Part shown: piece by piece, positions 26,605-35,386 of the stretch
How positions within the stretch are numbered: position 1 is the first letter of the stretch
Layout: every line of letters begins with the position of its first letter
NCBI GenBank assembly: GCA_024760505.1
Contig: CP058931.1
Span: 1,312,001 to 1,376,000, forward strand
DNA length: 64,000 bases
Origin: Nitrospira sp.
Lineage (GTDB): Bacteria; Nitrospirota; Nitrospiria; Nitrospirales; UBA8639
Direction: 5' to 3'
Position numbers and translations under genes: made by a program
Notes under the pieces: generated by a model
What the model saw: the letters and a program-made list of their open reading frames with translations, nothing else
Databases searched by the model: none
Told to the model about the DNA's origin: nothing

Positions 26605-28092
26605 ATGATCTTTCAACTTGACCTTTCCGTCGCTGATCTGCTCCTGCTTCTGCCTGAGATTTTTCTCACACTCTGGTTGTGTCTCCTCCTGTCACTGGAC
26701 TTTTCGCTGAAGCGAATGACGCACCAACAATTGGCCTACCTGAGTATTGCGGGGTTAGCGGTCACCGGTCTGATCCTATTGGGGTTTGACCAAGCCGGGA
26801 CCACAGGGGCCTTGTTTAAAAACATGTTCGTGCTGGATCGGATGGGGATCTTCTTTAAGCTCATTATTGTGGGCGCCACCGCCCTTGTCCTGTTTATGTC
26901 GATTGATTATGTGAAGGACTTCAGGTTCTTCCGCGGCGAGTATTATGTCATGGTCGTGATGTCGGCCCTCGGTATGATGTTCATGGCTTCGTCCAATGAC
27001 CTTCTCTCCGTCTTTGTCACCCTGGAATTTTCAACCTTTGGATTTTATGTGCTGGTCGCCTACCTCAGAGATGACCAACGCTCATCGGAAGCCGGCCTCA
27101 AGTTTTTTATTTTAGGGGTATTTGCGGCCGGATTATTAGCCTATGGCATCAGTTTGGTCTATGGCGAAACCGGGACCCTCATTTTCTCTGAAATGACCGG
27201 CACCCCTGGAAGTTATGGACTGGCGATTGGCTACATTTTGATCTTTGCCGCCCTGGGATTCAAAATCGGTGCAGTCCCTTTTCACGCCTGGATTCCTGAC
27301 ACCTATCAAGGGGCACCGACCCCTGTGACGGCCTTCCTTTCCATTGCACCGAAGGCCGCAGCATTGGCTATCCTTATCAGGATGTTTTACGTGTCTCTTG
27401 CTTCATTCAAGCCAATGTGGGTGTTGTTATTTGTCGTCGCATCCATCTTCTCCATGACCTACGGCAATATCGTGGCCATTGCCCAAAAGAATATTAAACG
27501 GCTTTTGGCCTATTCCGGCATTGCGCAAATTGGAAATATCATGATCGGATTAGCCGCAGGGACGAAACAAGGCAGCGATGCGATTATGTTTTTTCTCTTG
27601 ACCTATCTTTTTGCGAATTTGGGAGCTTTCGCAGTCATCATTGCCGTGAGTCGGGTCATGAAAAGCGACGAAATTGAAGATTATAATGGTCTGAATCGAC
27701 GTTCCCCGTTTTTAGCGGCGTCCATGTTGCTCTTCCTGTTGTCGCTGGCTGGAGTTCCTCCGCTTGCGGGATTTATCGGGAAAATCTATTTATTTATTGC
27801 TGCCATAAAAGAGGAGCTATACACGCTTCTGATTGTCGGACTCATCAATATCGTCATCTCCATGTACTACTATTTGATTGTCGTTAAAAAGATGTACATC
27901 AACGAGCCTACCGATTCTTCGCCAATTCTTGCATCCATGCCGATCAAAGTTGCGGTGTACGTCGGGATTGCCGGAACCGTGTTGTTGGGTGTGTACCCAG
28001 GACCGTTTATCGACTGGGCCGTTAGTGCCTCCCTTATGTTCTCCAATATCGCAGGACCCACTGCCGCCGCGTCCCTACTTCCTGGCGGATAA
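26605..28092 (+). CDS. nuoN: NADH-quinone oxidoreductase subunit N
   Basis: A 495-residue antiporter-like subunit closest to the quinone module. Conserved residues are present: Glu in VTLEFSTFGFY, Lys in LGFKIGAVPFHAWIPD, Lys in SIAPKAAALA and Lys in GFIGKIYLF. It is the last gene of the operon, 45 bases after the second nuoM. No terminator hairpin is visible in the 158 bases before the convergent zinc-ribbon gene. Confidence 0.96.
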   Translation: MIFQLDLSVADLLLLLPEIFLTLWLCLLLSLDFSLKRMTHQQLAYLSIAGLAVTGLILLGFDQAGTTGALFKNMFVLDRMGIFFKLIIVGATALVLFMSIDYVKDFRFFRGEYYVMVVMSALGMMFMASSNDLLSVFVTLEFSTFGFYVLVAYLRDDQRSSEAGLKFFILGVFAAGLLAYGISLVYGETGTLIFSEMTGTPGSYGLAIGYILIFAALGFKIGAVPFHAWIPDTYQGAPTPVTAFLSIAPKAAALAILIRMFYVSLASFKPMWVLLFVVASIFSMTYGNIVAIAQKNIKRLLAYSGIAQIGNIMIGLAAGTKQGSDAIMFFLLTYLFANLGAFAVIIAVSRVMKSDEIEDYNGLNRRSPFLAASMLLFLLSLAGVPPLAGFIGKIYLFIAAIKEELYTLLIVGLINIVISMYYYLIVVKKMYINEPTDSSPILASMPIKVAVYVGIAGTVLLGVYPGPFIDWAVSASLMFSNIAGPTAAASLLPGG

Positions 28093-28250
28093 TCGCCGGG
28101 CCGGATATTTGCGCGTTCCACCCTCCTTCTCCGATTGACAGGCACAATTTCTTTTTCCGCGATTCCACGTGACCGCCCTGAAAGGGGAGAATGTGCGCTG
28201 GGGATGAGCACAGCTTGATGGGGTATTAGAAAAAGGGAAATTTGGTGGAC

Positions 28251-28877
28251 TTACATCCGCCAGGAGAGGATGGTTTCCAGGGGATTGAGCCCATTGAGTT
28301 GCCAAATAGCTCCGAACACCACGGATATGGTCACAATCACTAAGAGAATCAGACCGATGAGGATCGAGTTTTTTTTGCTACGGGGATAACGGGGGGGAGA
28401 AACTTTTTGGGACCCCGACGGGTCTTGCCACAATGCAGAGGGTCGTCGTGGCCCCAGGAGTGCTGTGGTTTTCCGGAGAGGTTCCACTTGACTGGCTCGT
28501 GAGCCTTTTGTAGCTACCCTTTTCACTGGGGGGATTGAGGGTATTTTCCCCGGAGACGTGGTCTCTGGCTTCACAGGTTGGGGAATTTTCCTGGTATGGA
28601 TATAGGATGCTCGACAATGCGGACACACCAGCGTTTCCTGGATTGATTCGCCATTATCCTCCTGCTGTGGGAGTCCTCCTGCTAACGACACCCGGCAATA
28701 TGGGCATGTGCGGGCATCCGGCGAGACCAGACCGTGACATTGTGGACAGGTATGAAGTCCGGATGCACGTTCCTCTTCTAATGCGTGCTTCCCGGGAGAA
28801 GGGAAGGCGCATTGAGGACAGGCTCGAGCTTCTGTGGAGACCTCTTTGTGACATTCAGGGCAAGGAACAAGGGCCAT
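28251..28877 (-). CDS. zinc-ribbon protein with C-terminal membrane helix
   Basis: A 208-residue protein with three CxxC-based ribbons in the first 90 residues: CPECHKEVSTEARACPQC (6-23), CPQCHGLVSPDARTCPYC (44-61) and a half ribbon CPHC (about 84). A long basic, proline-rich linker follows, then one hydrophobic helix (ILIGLILLVIVTISVVFGAIW, about 172-192) with a short tail. The cysteine-rich part should stay cytoplasmic. No ribosome binding site stands out. It converges on nuoN. Function unknown. Confidence 0.7.
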   Translation of the reverse strand: MALVPCPECHKEVSTEARACPQCAFPSPGKHALEEERASGLHTCPQCHGLVSPDARTCPYCRVSLAGGLPQQEDNGESIQETLVCPHCRASYIHTRKIPQPVKPETTSPGKIPSIPPVKRVATKGSRASQVEPLRKTTALLGPRRPSALWQDPSGSQKVSPPRYPRSKKNSILIGLILLVIVTISVVFGAIWQLNGLNPLETILSWRM

Positions 28878-29023
28878 GGAGTAAATTTCCGTTCTCGCTA
28901 TTTCACAAATTTTTCGAGCATATTTTTTCCTGATCTTTCAGGAAGGCAAAGTCGATACCTGGAAAATTTGCTTGATTTATGTGTAAATGCAGGAGTGTCT
29001 TCCTCCTTCTTGAACTGAATGGA

Positions 29024-29052
29024 AGATGAAGGGGAGGGCCTAGCCTTCATCT
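29024..29052. repeat. 9-base inverted repeat (hairpin)
   Basis: AGATGAAGG (29024-29032) and CCTTCATCT (29044-29052) can pair across an 11-base loop. No T-run follows, so it is more likely a leader or structural element than a terminator. Confidence 0.4.
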
Positions 29053-29145
29053 ATTCTCTCTCATCTGATTTGCTCTTCTCAAGAGAGAGCGGATTTTTTC
29101 ACAATTGGGTTCCTTGATTTCGTCTCTTGTTCTCTTTTAGGAGTA

Positions 29146-29160
29146 AAATGTGTAACATTT
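29146..29160. promoter_or_regulatory. perfect palindrome, putative operator of the arsM-like gene
   Basis: AAATGT-GTA-ACATTT is a perfect inverted repeat with 6-base arms, 110 bases before the arsM-like start. Its size and position suit a dimeric regulator such as an ArsR-type repressor, but no such gene lies in this window. Confidence 0.35.
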
Positions 29161-29270
29161 CCGCGCATGTCCAGACACTGTTATCTAGGGGTGATTCCTT
29201 GTCCTATGCCTTATTATGATAGCAGGGTGCAAGGAATTAACAGGATTTCTCAAATTTCCATGAGGGTACT

Positions 29271-30476
29271 ATGGCCAATGAAACAAAAGAGGAAAATCAT
29301 TCTATCACCCAGGCGGTCAGCCAGCGATACGCTAAAGCGGTGACCAACGGTGAACAGTTGTGTTGCCCGACCGGGTATAACCATGAGGATTTGGGACAAT
29401 TTATTCCAGAACCGGTCTTGAAGGTGTCTTATGGCTGCGGAACTCCGGTCGGTCTTTCAACTGTCCAACCTGGGGAAGTCGTCCTGGACATTGGTTCTGG
29501 AGGCGGGATCGACTGTTTTGAAGCGTCCCGGAAAGTCGGGCCCCGAGGTCGTGTCATTGGAATTGATATGACCGATGAAATGTTGGCGTTGGCGCGTGCG
29601 CACGCACCAACAGTTGCCAGAAATCTTGGTTATCCGGAGCCGAATGTGGACTTTCGAAAGGGATTTGCCGACGCCATGCCTGTTGAAGACGACCAGGTGG
29701 ATCTCATCATTTCGAATTGTGTTATTAATCTCGCTCCGGATAAGAGGAAGGTCTTCCAGGAAATGTTTCGCGTGCTCCGACATGGTGGACGGTTCACCAT
29801 TTCCGATATTGTTGCCGACCAACCAATTCCTAATTACTTAATATATGACAAGGCCAAATGGGGCGATTGTTTGTCAGGCGCCCTTACGATCAAAGACTAT
29901 TGGGGCGAGCTTCGGGAAGCCGGATTCAAAGGGCTTCATCAGGTTAATAGTATTCCCTGGAGAGTGATTGACGGCATCCAGTTCCTCTCTGTGACACTCA
30001 CGGGGTATAAACTGGCCTCCACATCGACCACTCCGTCGTCCGTCTTTGCAACCCTCACCGGTCCATTCTCTCAGGTGCTGGATGAGCTGGGTACAACATT
30101 TACTCGAGGCAATCCTCAGCAAATCGATGAACGAACGGCCGAATTATTGGCATTAGCTCCTTATCATGAGCGATTCATTATTGAGGAGAAACCGGTGGCT
30201 CTGGCGGTTCAAGATTCCCGAATGCTGGCCGTCTATCCCGAAGATGCGCCTTGTCTATGGGAAGGACAATTTGCCGTGTTGACCGGACCGTTCTTAGAGG
30301 TCTGTGACGATGACCATCATACGTATCAATGCGGTGAGCCGGTAGAAATTTGCTCTAAAACACACAAGGTCCTACAGACCACTTCGTATCAACCCTATTT
30401 CGCGATCATTAATCGATCCAGAGAGGGCGTGGACTCCGAACCCGTCATTTGCGGACCATCAACGGGGTGTTGTTAG
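29271..30476 (+). CDS. arsM: arsenite S-adenosylmethionine methyltransferase-like (ArsM) with C-terminal extension
   Basis: A 401-residue protein. Residues 1-245 match ArsM: SAM motif VVLDIGSGGGIDCFEA (71-86), VIGIDMTDEML, and the arsenic-binding cysteines Cys31/Cys32, Cys150 (SNCVINL) and Cys200 (DCLSGAL). ArsM adds methyl groups to trivalent arsenic. The last ~150 residues form an extra domain with several Cys (PCLW, LEVCDDDHH, YQCGEPVEIC) and a Cys-Cys C-terminus, not part of minimal ArsM. GAGGG lies six bases before the ATG. It is followed 36 bases later by an ArsS-like radical SAM gene, which supports an arsenosugar pathway. Confidence 0.82.
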   Translation: MANETKEENHSITQAVSQRYAKAVTNGEQLCCPTGYNHEDLGQFIPEPVLKVSYGCGTPVGLSTVQPGEVVLDIGSGGGIDCFEASRKVGPRGRVIGIDMTDEMLALARAHAPTVARNLGYPEPNVDFRKGFADAMPVEDDQVDLIISNCVINLAPDKRKVFQEMFRVLRHGGRFTISDIVADQPIPNYLIYDKAKWGDCLSGALTIKDYWGELREAGFKGLHQVNSIPWRVIDGIQFLSVTLTGYKLASTSTTPSSVFATLTGPFSQVLDELGTTFTRGNPQQIDERTAELLALAPYHERFIIEEKPVALAVQDSRMLAVYPEDAPCLWEGQFAVLTGPFLEVCDDDHHTYQCGEPVEICSKTHKVLQTTSYQPYFAIINRSREGVDSEPVICGPSTGCC

Positions 30477-30512
30477 GAATTTCCGAATAATCACCCTGCC
30501 GGTGTGTGAGGA

Positions 30513-31541
30513 ATGAAGGCCATCAAAACAATGAAAACTTCAGCTATCCCCATGGTTGCCCCGGATCAATCTTCCGGGATGGTTCCGTCGTTCGAGCAAG
30601 CATTAGCACCCCATCATTCGCTTCCCCTCAAGGCTCAATCGATTTCCACGCTTCAGGTCAATGTCGGGAAGGTTTGTAACCAAACCTGTCACCATTGCCA
30701 TGTCGATGCCGGGCCTCAACGGACGGAAAGCATGAGCAAAGCCACCATGGATCAGATCCTGGACGTTCTCGACCGCACCCCTCAGATTATGACGGTGGAT
30801 ATCACGGGAGGGGCGCCTGAGATGAACCCGCATTTTGAGTATCTGGTTGAGCAATGTCGGGTACGAAATCGAAAGGTGATCGACCGCTGTAATTTGACGG
30901 TGTTCTATGTCAAGGGTAAAGCGCATCTTCCTCAATTTCTTGCAGACCATCACGTGGACATCGTCGCCTCCCTCCCCTGTTATGAAGCCGACAATGTCGA
31001 TCAGCAAAGGGGGAAAGGCGTGTTTAATCGGAGCATTACCGCGCTGCAGACTCTCAATGGCTTGGGGTATGGAACAGACGGAACCGGCCTCATGCTGGAT
31101 CTGGTCTATAACCCGCTGGGCCCTGTCCTTCCACCGCCTCAAGTCGAACTAGAACAAGATTTTAAAGAAGAATTGGGGCAGCGATATGGCATACAGTTTA
31201 ACCGCCTTTACACCATCACCAATATGCCGATCAGTCGTTTCCGGGATGAGTTGCGCGACGCAGGACAACTAGAGCATTACTACACGCTCTTATTAAATAA
31301 TTTCAATCCATTGGCTATTGAGGGGCTGATGTGTCGGTCTCTACTGAGTGTGGGATGGGACGGGCGCCTCTATGACTGTGATTTCAATCAAATGTTGGAT
31401 CTGCCGGTCCAGCCGGAATCTCAAGCCTGGATAGACCGGTTCAATTTGATGGAACTGGAACACCGTCCAATTGTGGTCGGGCCCCATTGCCTTGGGTGCA
31501 CGGCAGGTTCCGGTTCATCGTGTGGTGGAGCCCTAACCTAA
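30513..31541 (+). CDS. arsS: radical SAM protein of the ArsS type (DUF3641)
   Basis: A 342-residue radical SAM enzyme. The cluster motif CNQTCHHC (Cys55, 59, 62) is followed by HVDAGP, and the C-terminus is Cys-rich (HCLGCTAGSGSSCGGA), the layout of the radical SAM/Cys-rich DUF3641 family to which ArsS belongs. ArsS joins dimethylated arsenic to a 5'-deoxyadenosyl group, the first step to arsenosugars. A second ATG at 30531 is possible; GAGGA sits too close to the first. Pairing with an arsM-like gene is the usual context. Confidence 0.85.
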   Translation: MKAIKTMKTSAIPMVAPDQSSGMVPSFEQALAPHHSLPLKAQSISTLQVNVGKVCNQTCHHCHVDAGPQRTESMSKATMDQILDVLDRTPQIMTVDITGGAPEMNPHFEYLVEQCRVRNRKVIDRCNLTVFYVKGKAHLPQFLADHHVDIVASLPCYEADNVDQQRGKGVFNRSITALQTLNGLGYGTDGTGLMLDLVYNPLGPVLPPPQVELEQDFKEELGQRYGIQFNRLYTITNMPISRFRDELRDAGQLEHYYTLLLNNFNPLAIEGLMCRSLLSVGWDGRLYDCDFNQMLDLPVQPESQAWIDRFNLMELEHRPIVVGPHCLGCTAGSGSSCGGALT

Positions 31542-31586
31542 TTCGCCTGCCTTCCATCATCAATCATCAGGTTTCGAATCGGGTCT

Positions 31587-31835
31587 TTAGGTGACGTCCT
31601 CAGGCTTGAAATGTCTGGCGCAATCCTGGCTGCAGAAATAATAATTCTTTCCTTTTAGTTCCTGCACAATCGCTGTGCCTGCAGCTACGTATACTTTACA
31701 GACGGGATCTTGAATCATCACATCTTTCCCTGGGGTGGCGGGATCAAGTTTGGGCTGACTCCATTCACGGAAAGCTCGACGAACCATAAAGAACAAGATC
31801 ACTAGAAGAATGAGAATTGTAATTATTTTATACAT
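31587..31835 (-). CDS. small membrane protein with YHS/TRASH-type domain
   Basis: An 82-residue protein: an N-terminal membrane helix (IITILILLVILFFMVRRAF), a short linker, then a YHS-like metal-binding domain with DPVCKVYV, YYFCSQDC and ARHFK. Such domains bind metal ions through the cysteines and often accompany metal transport or sensing. The ATG at 31835 is preferred because it starts right before the helix; AAGG lies 13 bases upstream and other starts extend it by up to 21 residues. It converges on the ArsS-like gene. Confidence 0.72.
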   Translation of the reverse strand: MYKIITILILLVILFFMVRRAFREWSQPKLDPATPGKDVMIQDPVCKVYVAAGTAIVQELKGKNYYFCSQDCARHFKPEDVT

Positions 31836-32037
31836 GGTGTGTGATGAGCCTTTTGAGATAGATAGCATTTTGTACCATGTTTTCAGTTTTGATTCCACAT
31901 ATGCCGTACACGGCCCTTTCCCAAGATGATTGGTGATTCACAGGGACTTTCTTCCATTGCTGTGCCCTTTCTCAACTTGTTAGGATTTTCCCTATGCTGC
32001 CGTGGCCATTTTTTTTGAATCTCGTAGGTCCCAGCTC

Positions 32038-32808
32038 ATGTTGATCCGGGTCATGCTAATGGTTCTCGCATTCGGGGGATGCACCATGGGCCAACCCCTT
32101 ACGGGAACAATCGTCGATCTGACCTATCCCTTTGATGAGCATACCGTGTATTGGCCAACGAATGAGTCCTTTCACTGGAAGAAAACGAATTGGGGTCCCA
32201 GCAAGCAGGGGTATTGGTATGCATCGGCAGTCTACTCAGCTTCAGAGCATGGTGGTACTCATCTCGATGCCCCTATTCATTTTGCAGAGTCCGGATGGAG
32301 TGTGGATGAAATCCCCGTCGACCAGTTAACAGGTGACGCGATCGTGCTGAATATTCGAGCACAGGTGGAGTCCAATCCGGATTATACTTTACAGGTTGAC
32401 GATATTGCCCAATGGGAAATCTCGTACGGTCCAATCCCTCCCAAGGCCATCGTGTTACTCTTTACCGGGTTTGGACAGTATTGGCCGGACAAGGCCCGAT
32501 ATCTTGGTAGCTCCACTCCGGAGGACCCCACTACGCTCCATTTCCCCGGGTTTTCTGCCAAGGCCATCACTTTTCTGCTTACGAAAAGAGATATTTTAGG
32601 AATTGGAATAGATACAGCCAGCATTGATGCCGGGCAGTCACGAGATTTTCCGGTTCATCAAATTCTGGGTCGAGCGAATCGCTATGCGTTGGAGAATGTG
32701 GCGCATCTCGAACTCTTACCACCCAGAGGAGCTCGAATGACGGCCCTCCCTATGAAGATTCAAGGAGGCACAGGAGGACCGGCTCGAATTATTGCAACCG
32801 TGCCTTAG
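32038..32808 (+). CDS. cyclase-family (kynurenine formamidase-like) lipoprotein
   Basis: A 256-residue metal-dependent hydrolase. The metal motif HGGTHLDAPIHF (residues ~72-83) is diagnostic for the cyclase/KynB family. The ATG at 32038 opens a short lipoprotein signal (VMLMVLAFGGC), so the enzyme should be outside the cytoplasm, unlike typical KynB. A GTG at 32002 would add 12 residues before the signal. No kynurenine-pathway gene lies nearby, so the substrate is unknown. Confidence 0.82.
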   Translation: MLIRVMLMVLAFGGCTMGQPLTGTIVDLTYPFDEHTVYWPTNESFHWKKTNWGPSKQGYWYASAVYSASEHGGTHLDAPIHFAESGWSVDEIPVDQLTGDAIVLNIRAQVESNPDYTLQVDDIAQWEISYGPIPPKAIVLLFTGFGQYWPDKARYLGSSTPEDPTTLHFPGFSAKAITFLLTKRDILGIGIDTASIDAGQSRDFPVHQILGRANRYALENVAHLELLPPRGARMTALPMKIQGGTGGPARIIATVP

Positions 32809-32896
32809 TGGCTCATCAGATCAAACACTGAATGAAAGGTCTTTTGGCCCTCTCAAGCATACTTGGAGAAAAAGTGATGATGAACAAAAGGAAGTT

Positions 32897-33172
32897 ATGG
32901 TTACGATTACGTTAATGGGTGATTTGCAAACTGTTGATGGGGAGCGAGCCCTTGGATGCGAGATTGCTGACTCCGTCACCGTTAAGCAACTGATCAGGAA
33001 ACAAGGCAAACCGCTTCGGGAAATCTTTCAGTTGTTAAAAGAAAAAAAAGTCATGGTGACCGTGAATAAACGAATTGCCAGTGAAGAAACTAAAGTCTAC
33101 GATGGAGATGCCGTCTATATTGTCGCTCACGATGGAATGGGACAAAGCGGACTTACGCTCTCCCATTACTAA
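32897..33172 (+). CDS. beta-grasp protein of the MoaD/ThiS type lacking the Gly-Gly end
   Basis: A 91-residue protein with the ubiquitin-like pattern of sulphur carriers (ADSVTVKQLIRKQ, VMVTVNKRI, VYDGDAVYIVAHDGMG). Carriers such as MoaD and ThiS end in Gly-Gly; this one runs on to SGLTLSHY, so it is either not a sulphur carrier or would need trimming after the internal Gly. The ATG at 32897 has AAGGAAG directly upstream. It begins 88 bases after the cyclase-family gene and may be cotranscribed. Confidence 0.65.
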   Translation: MVTITLMGDLQTVDGERALGCEIADSVTVKQLIRKQGKPLREIFQLLKEKKVMVTVNKRIASEETKVYDGDAVYIVAHDGMGQSGLTLSHY

Positions 33173-33338
33173 TTCACGATGACCATGTTGATGGGCTCGG
33201 GCCAACCGGGTTCTCGGGTGGTTCACTCATGGGCTTCAGTCTTAGTCTTCTTGTAGAGACTTCTGTCCTGATGCGGATCTCCTGTCAGCGGATCAAAGGG
33301 CGCCAAATCGTCCATTCCCGGTGAGCGATCACCCACGC

Positions 33339-33375
33339 AAAAAAAAAAGGGAGCCGCCTTATTCGAACGGCTCCC
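33339..33375 (-). terminator. rho-independent terminator of the hsp20 operon
   Basis: On the minus strand GGGAGCCG (33375-33368) pairs with CGGCTCCC (33356-33349) across an 11-base loop, followed by a run of ten T (33348-33339). It lies 19 bases after the second hsp20 stop. Confidence 0.92.
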
Positions 33376-33393
33376 TCGAATGTTGAGATCTGA

Positions 33394-33801
33394 TTATCCT
33401 TCAGTGATTTGAATCTTGCGAGGTTTGGCAGGCCCCACCTTTGGCAGAGTTACTCGCAGTACTCCATTATTCAGTTTGGCTTCAATATGTTCCTGATCAA
33501 TCACCTCAGAAAGAGTAAATTGTCGGAAATATTTCCCGGTCTCGTACTCGCGTAAAACATGCTCCTCTTTCTCAGGAACAGAAACTGACGGCACACCGCT
33601 TAACGAAAGCACATCGTTGCGAAGATCAATTGAGACATTTTCGGATGGGACCCCGGGCATATCCGCCACAATTGTCAGGGCCTGATCGTCTTCAAATATG
33701 TCAACATTGGGTGAGAACACCCGACCAGGGATTGTTTGTTCCGCATCCGATTTGACTTCCCGCTTATCCCTAACTTGTATGTCCTGCGTCTGTGTTGTCA
33801 T
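33394..33801 (-). CDS. Hsp20/alpha-crystallin small heat shock protein
   Basis: A 135-residue ATP-independent chaperone. The alpha-crystallin domain covers about residues 30-130 with ALTIVADMPGVPSENVSI and the C-terminal signature AKLNNGVLRVTLPKV; a short tail with RKIQI (an I-x-I motif) follows for oligomer assembly. The ATG at 33801 has AAAGGAGGAT upstream. It is the second gene of a two-gene hsp20 operon, 60 bases after its paralogue, with a strong terminator behind it. Confidence 0.95.
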   Translation of the reverse strand: MTTQTQDIQVRDKREVKSDAEQTIPGRVFSPNVDIFEDDQALTIVADMPGVPSENVSIDLRNDVLSLSGVPSVSVPEKEEHVLREYETGKYFRQFTLSEVIDQEHIEAKLNNGVLRVTLPKVGPAKPRKIQITEG

Positions 33802-33861
33802 GTGTTCATCCTCCTTTGTATTGAATGGGGTCTTCCCCATCACTCACCTCTATGTCAATCT

Positions 33862-34323
33862 TTATCCTGTGATGGCGATTTTTTTCGGTTTAGCCTTTTC
33901 GGCTTTAGGCAAGACCACCATTAAAATACCGTGTTGATATTTTGCTTGCACCCGCTCACTGTCCACATCCGTGGGTAATGTTAACTGTCGCCGGATTTTC
34001 CCGGCTTCCCGTTCTCGACGATGATATCGCACATTGGATTGCTCATCCGGAATTGCTCGCTCACCTGTGACAGTAAGATTCCGGCCTGTGACTGACACCT
34101 CTAGTTGATCAAGCGTCATGCCTGGAACTTCCGAGCGAACATACACATTTTCGCTGTCCTGTGACACATTCATAAGCGGATAGACGCCGGCTGGAGAATC
34201 CCAACCATTCACCCTGGATAGTCCATTGAACAAGTGACCGAGATCTCGTCGAAGCCGGTCCAGCTCTGAAACTCCGCCCGAAAAACCATCAAACGGCCAA
34301 TTTTCCAATCTTCGAATGACCAT
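33862..34323 (-). CDS. Hsp20/alpha-crystallin small heat shock protein
   Basis: A 153-residue paralogue of the downstream Hsp20. The alpha-crystallin domain runs from about residue 47 to 145, with VYVRSEVPGMTLDQLEV and AKYQHGILMVVLPKAEKAKP; the tail carries KKIAI (I-x-I). The N-terminal arm is aromatic and acidic. GAGGAGGGG precedes the ATG. No CIRCE element was found upstream, so heat control, if any, would be by an alternative sigma factor. Confidence 0.95.
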   Translation of the reverse strand: MVIRRLENWPFDGFSGGVSELDRLRRDLGHLFNGLSRVNGWDSPAGVYPLMNVSQDSENVYVRSEVPGMTLDQLEVSVTGRNLTVTGERAIPDEQSNVRYHRREREAGKIRRQLTLPTDVDSERVQAKYQHGILMVVLPKAEKAKPKKIAITG

Positions 34324-34936
34324 AGTTTACCCCTCCTCTTTGAACTTCTCGTACTCCATTCTTCCAAATGCTTGTTAATTCGTCGGGATACCTTCGAAGG
34401 TCAAACATGCATCGATGTTACTTAATAAATAATTTCAAAATTCCCGGAGTCAAGTAGGACGATAATATTCGGGGGAAATGCGGAAAAGGAGTGGGAGATT
34501 GTTCGGTACACAAGATCGAGGTAGGAACGAGAATGAAAGCGGAAATAATGAGAAACACAGGGAACCCAATCAGCGAATTGACCTGAAGAAAGCCATGACC
34601 ACATCCCTCTCGCTTCAAACCGTCAGGCCTTATAGATAATCCGGGAAGGAATAACAAAACCTTGTGTTGGCGTGCCTGTTTGTCTGGAAAAGAAAAGACT
34701 TGTCCTGCTCGTAGGGGGGAAATTGTTCGTTGACATTGGGCGAATGTTTTTGGAAAACATCTCTGCGTAAACGGTATTTATGTTGGTGCATGGGCGTTCG
34801 GGCCATGACGACCATGATGGTGAACAATATGGCCGCTATTGACATTGCTCAATCCAAATCGTGAATGTATTCCTTTCTCAGCAGTGTTGCGCGGTCTGCG
34901 GGAGGGCCGCTCACCATTTCAAATAAGGAGGATACG
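34324..34936. other. intergenic between hsp20 operon and TPR lipoprotein gene
   Basis: The 613 bases hold the divergent promoters. Two minus-strand frames (34418-34657 and 34630-34845) lack ribosome binding sites and look accidental. No repeat is recognised. Confidence 0.4.
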
Positions 34937-35386
34937 ATGAATCAGCGATCTTTCGGTCTCGGATTACTGTTCCTCATGATGTTGGTATGGGGTGGATGCG
35001 ACTCAGGCGAATACGGAAAAGAAACGAAACCGGAACCCAACGCGGAAAGTACGCCAATGTCGCCGGCCGAAGCTCCGGGCATGGCGGAAACGCCACAGGT
35101 GGAAGGTGCCCTGATGGCAACTGCCGGAGTTGCCGGTGCAGCAGAAAATGAGGAAGGGGTCAATCATTTTCAACAGGGACATTGGGATGTGGCCCAAGAA
35201 CATTTTGCGAAAGCCATAGCCGCCAATGCTGACCTTCCGGAAGCGCATTACAATCTTGCGCTCGCATTGGATAAGTTGGGAAACCACGCCGACGCGACGA
35301 ACCATTTTAAAAAGGCCTTGGAGCTGGCTCCGGCTGATCCGATGATTGCCGGTTCAAAAATTCTTCAGGCCCATGTGGGCGGCTGA
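34937..35386 (+). CDS. TPR-repeat lipoprotein
   Basis: A 149-residue exported protein. TAAGGAGGAT lies directly before the ATG at 34937, which opens a lipoprotein signal with lipobox VWGGC (Cys21). A low-complexity Pro/Glu/Ala spacer (residues 30-75) leads to two tetratricopeptide repeats (about 78-111 and 112-145: NHFQQGHWDVAQEHFAKAI, AHYNLALALDKLGNHADAT). TPRs mediate protein-protein contacts, so it is probably a scaffold in the cell envelope. Partner unknown. Confidence 0.82.
   Translation: MNQRSFGLGLLFLMMLVWGGCDSGEYGKETKPEPNAESTPMSPAEAPGMAETPQVEGALMATAGVAGAAENEEGVNHFQQGHWDVAQEHFAKAIAANADLPEAHYNLALALDKLGNHADATNHFKKALELAPADPMIAGSKILQAHVGG

Larger units (their letters stand above)
28878..29270. 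other. upstream region of the arsM-like gene
   Basis: This 393-base gap separates divergent genes. It contains the hairpin at 29024-29052 and the palindrome at 29146-29160 listed separately, and no gene. Confidence 0.45.

Noticed and set aside
34418..34845. Minus-strand frames between hsp20 and the TPR lipoprotein gene
   Set aside because: No ribosome binding sites and no recognisable family; one short hydrophobic stretch is not enough.
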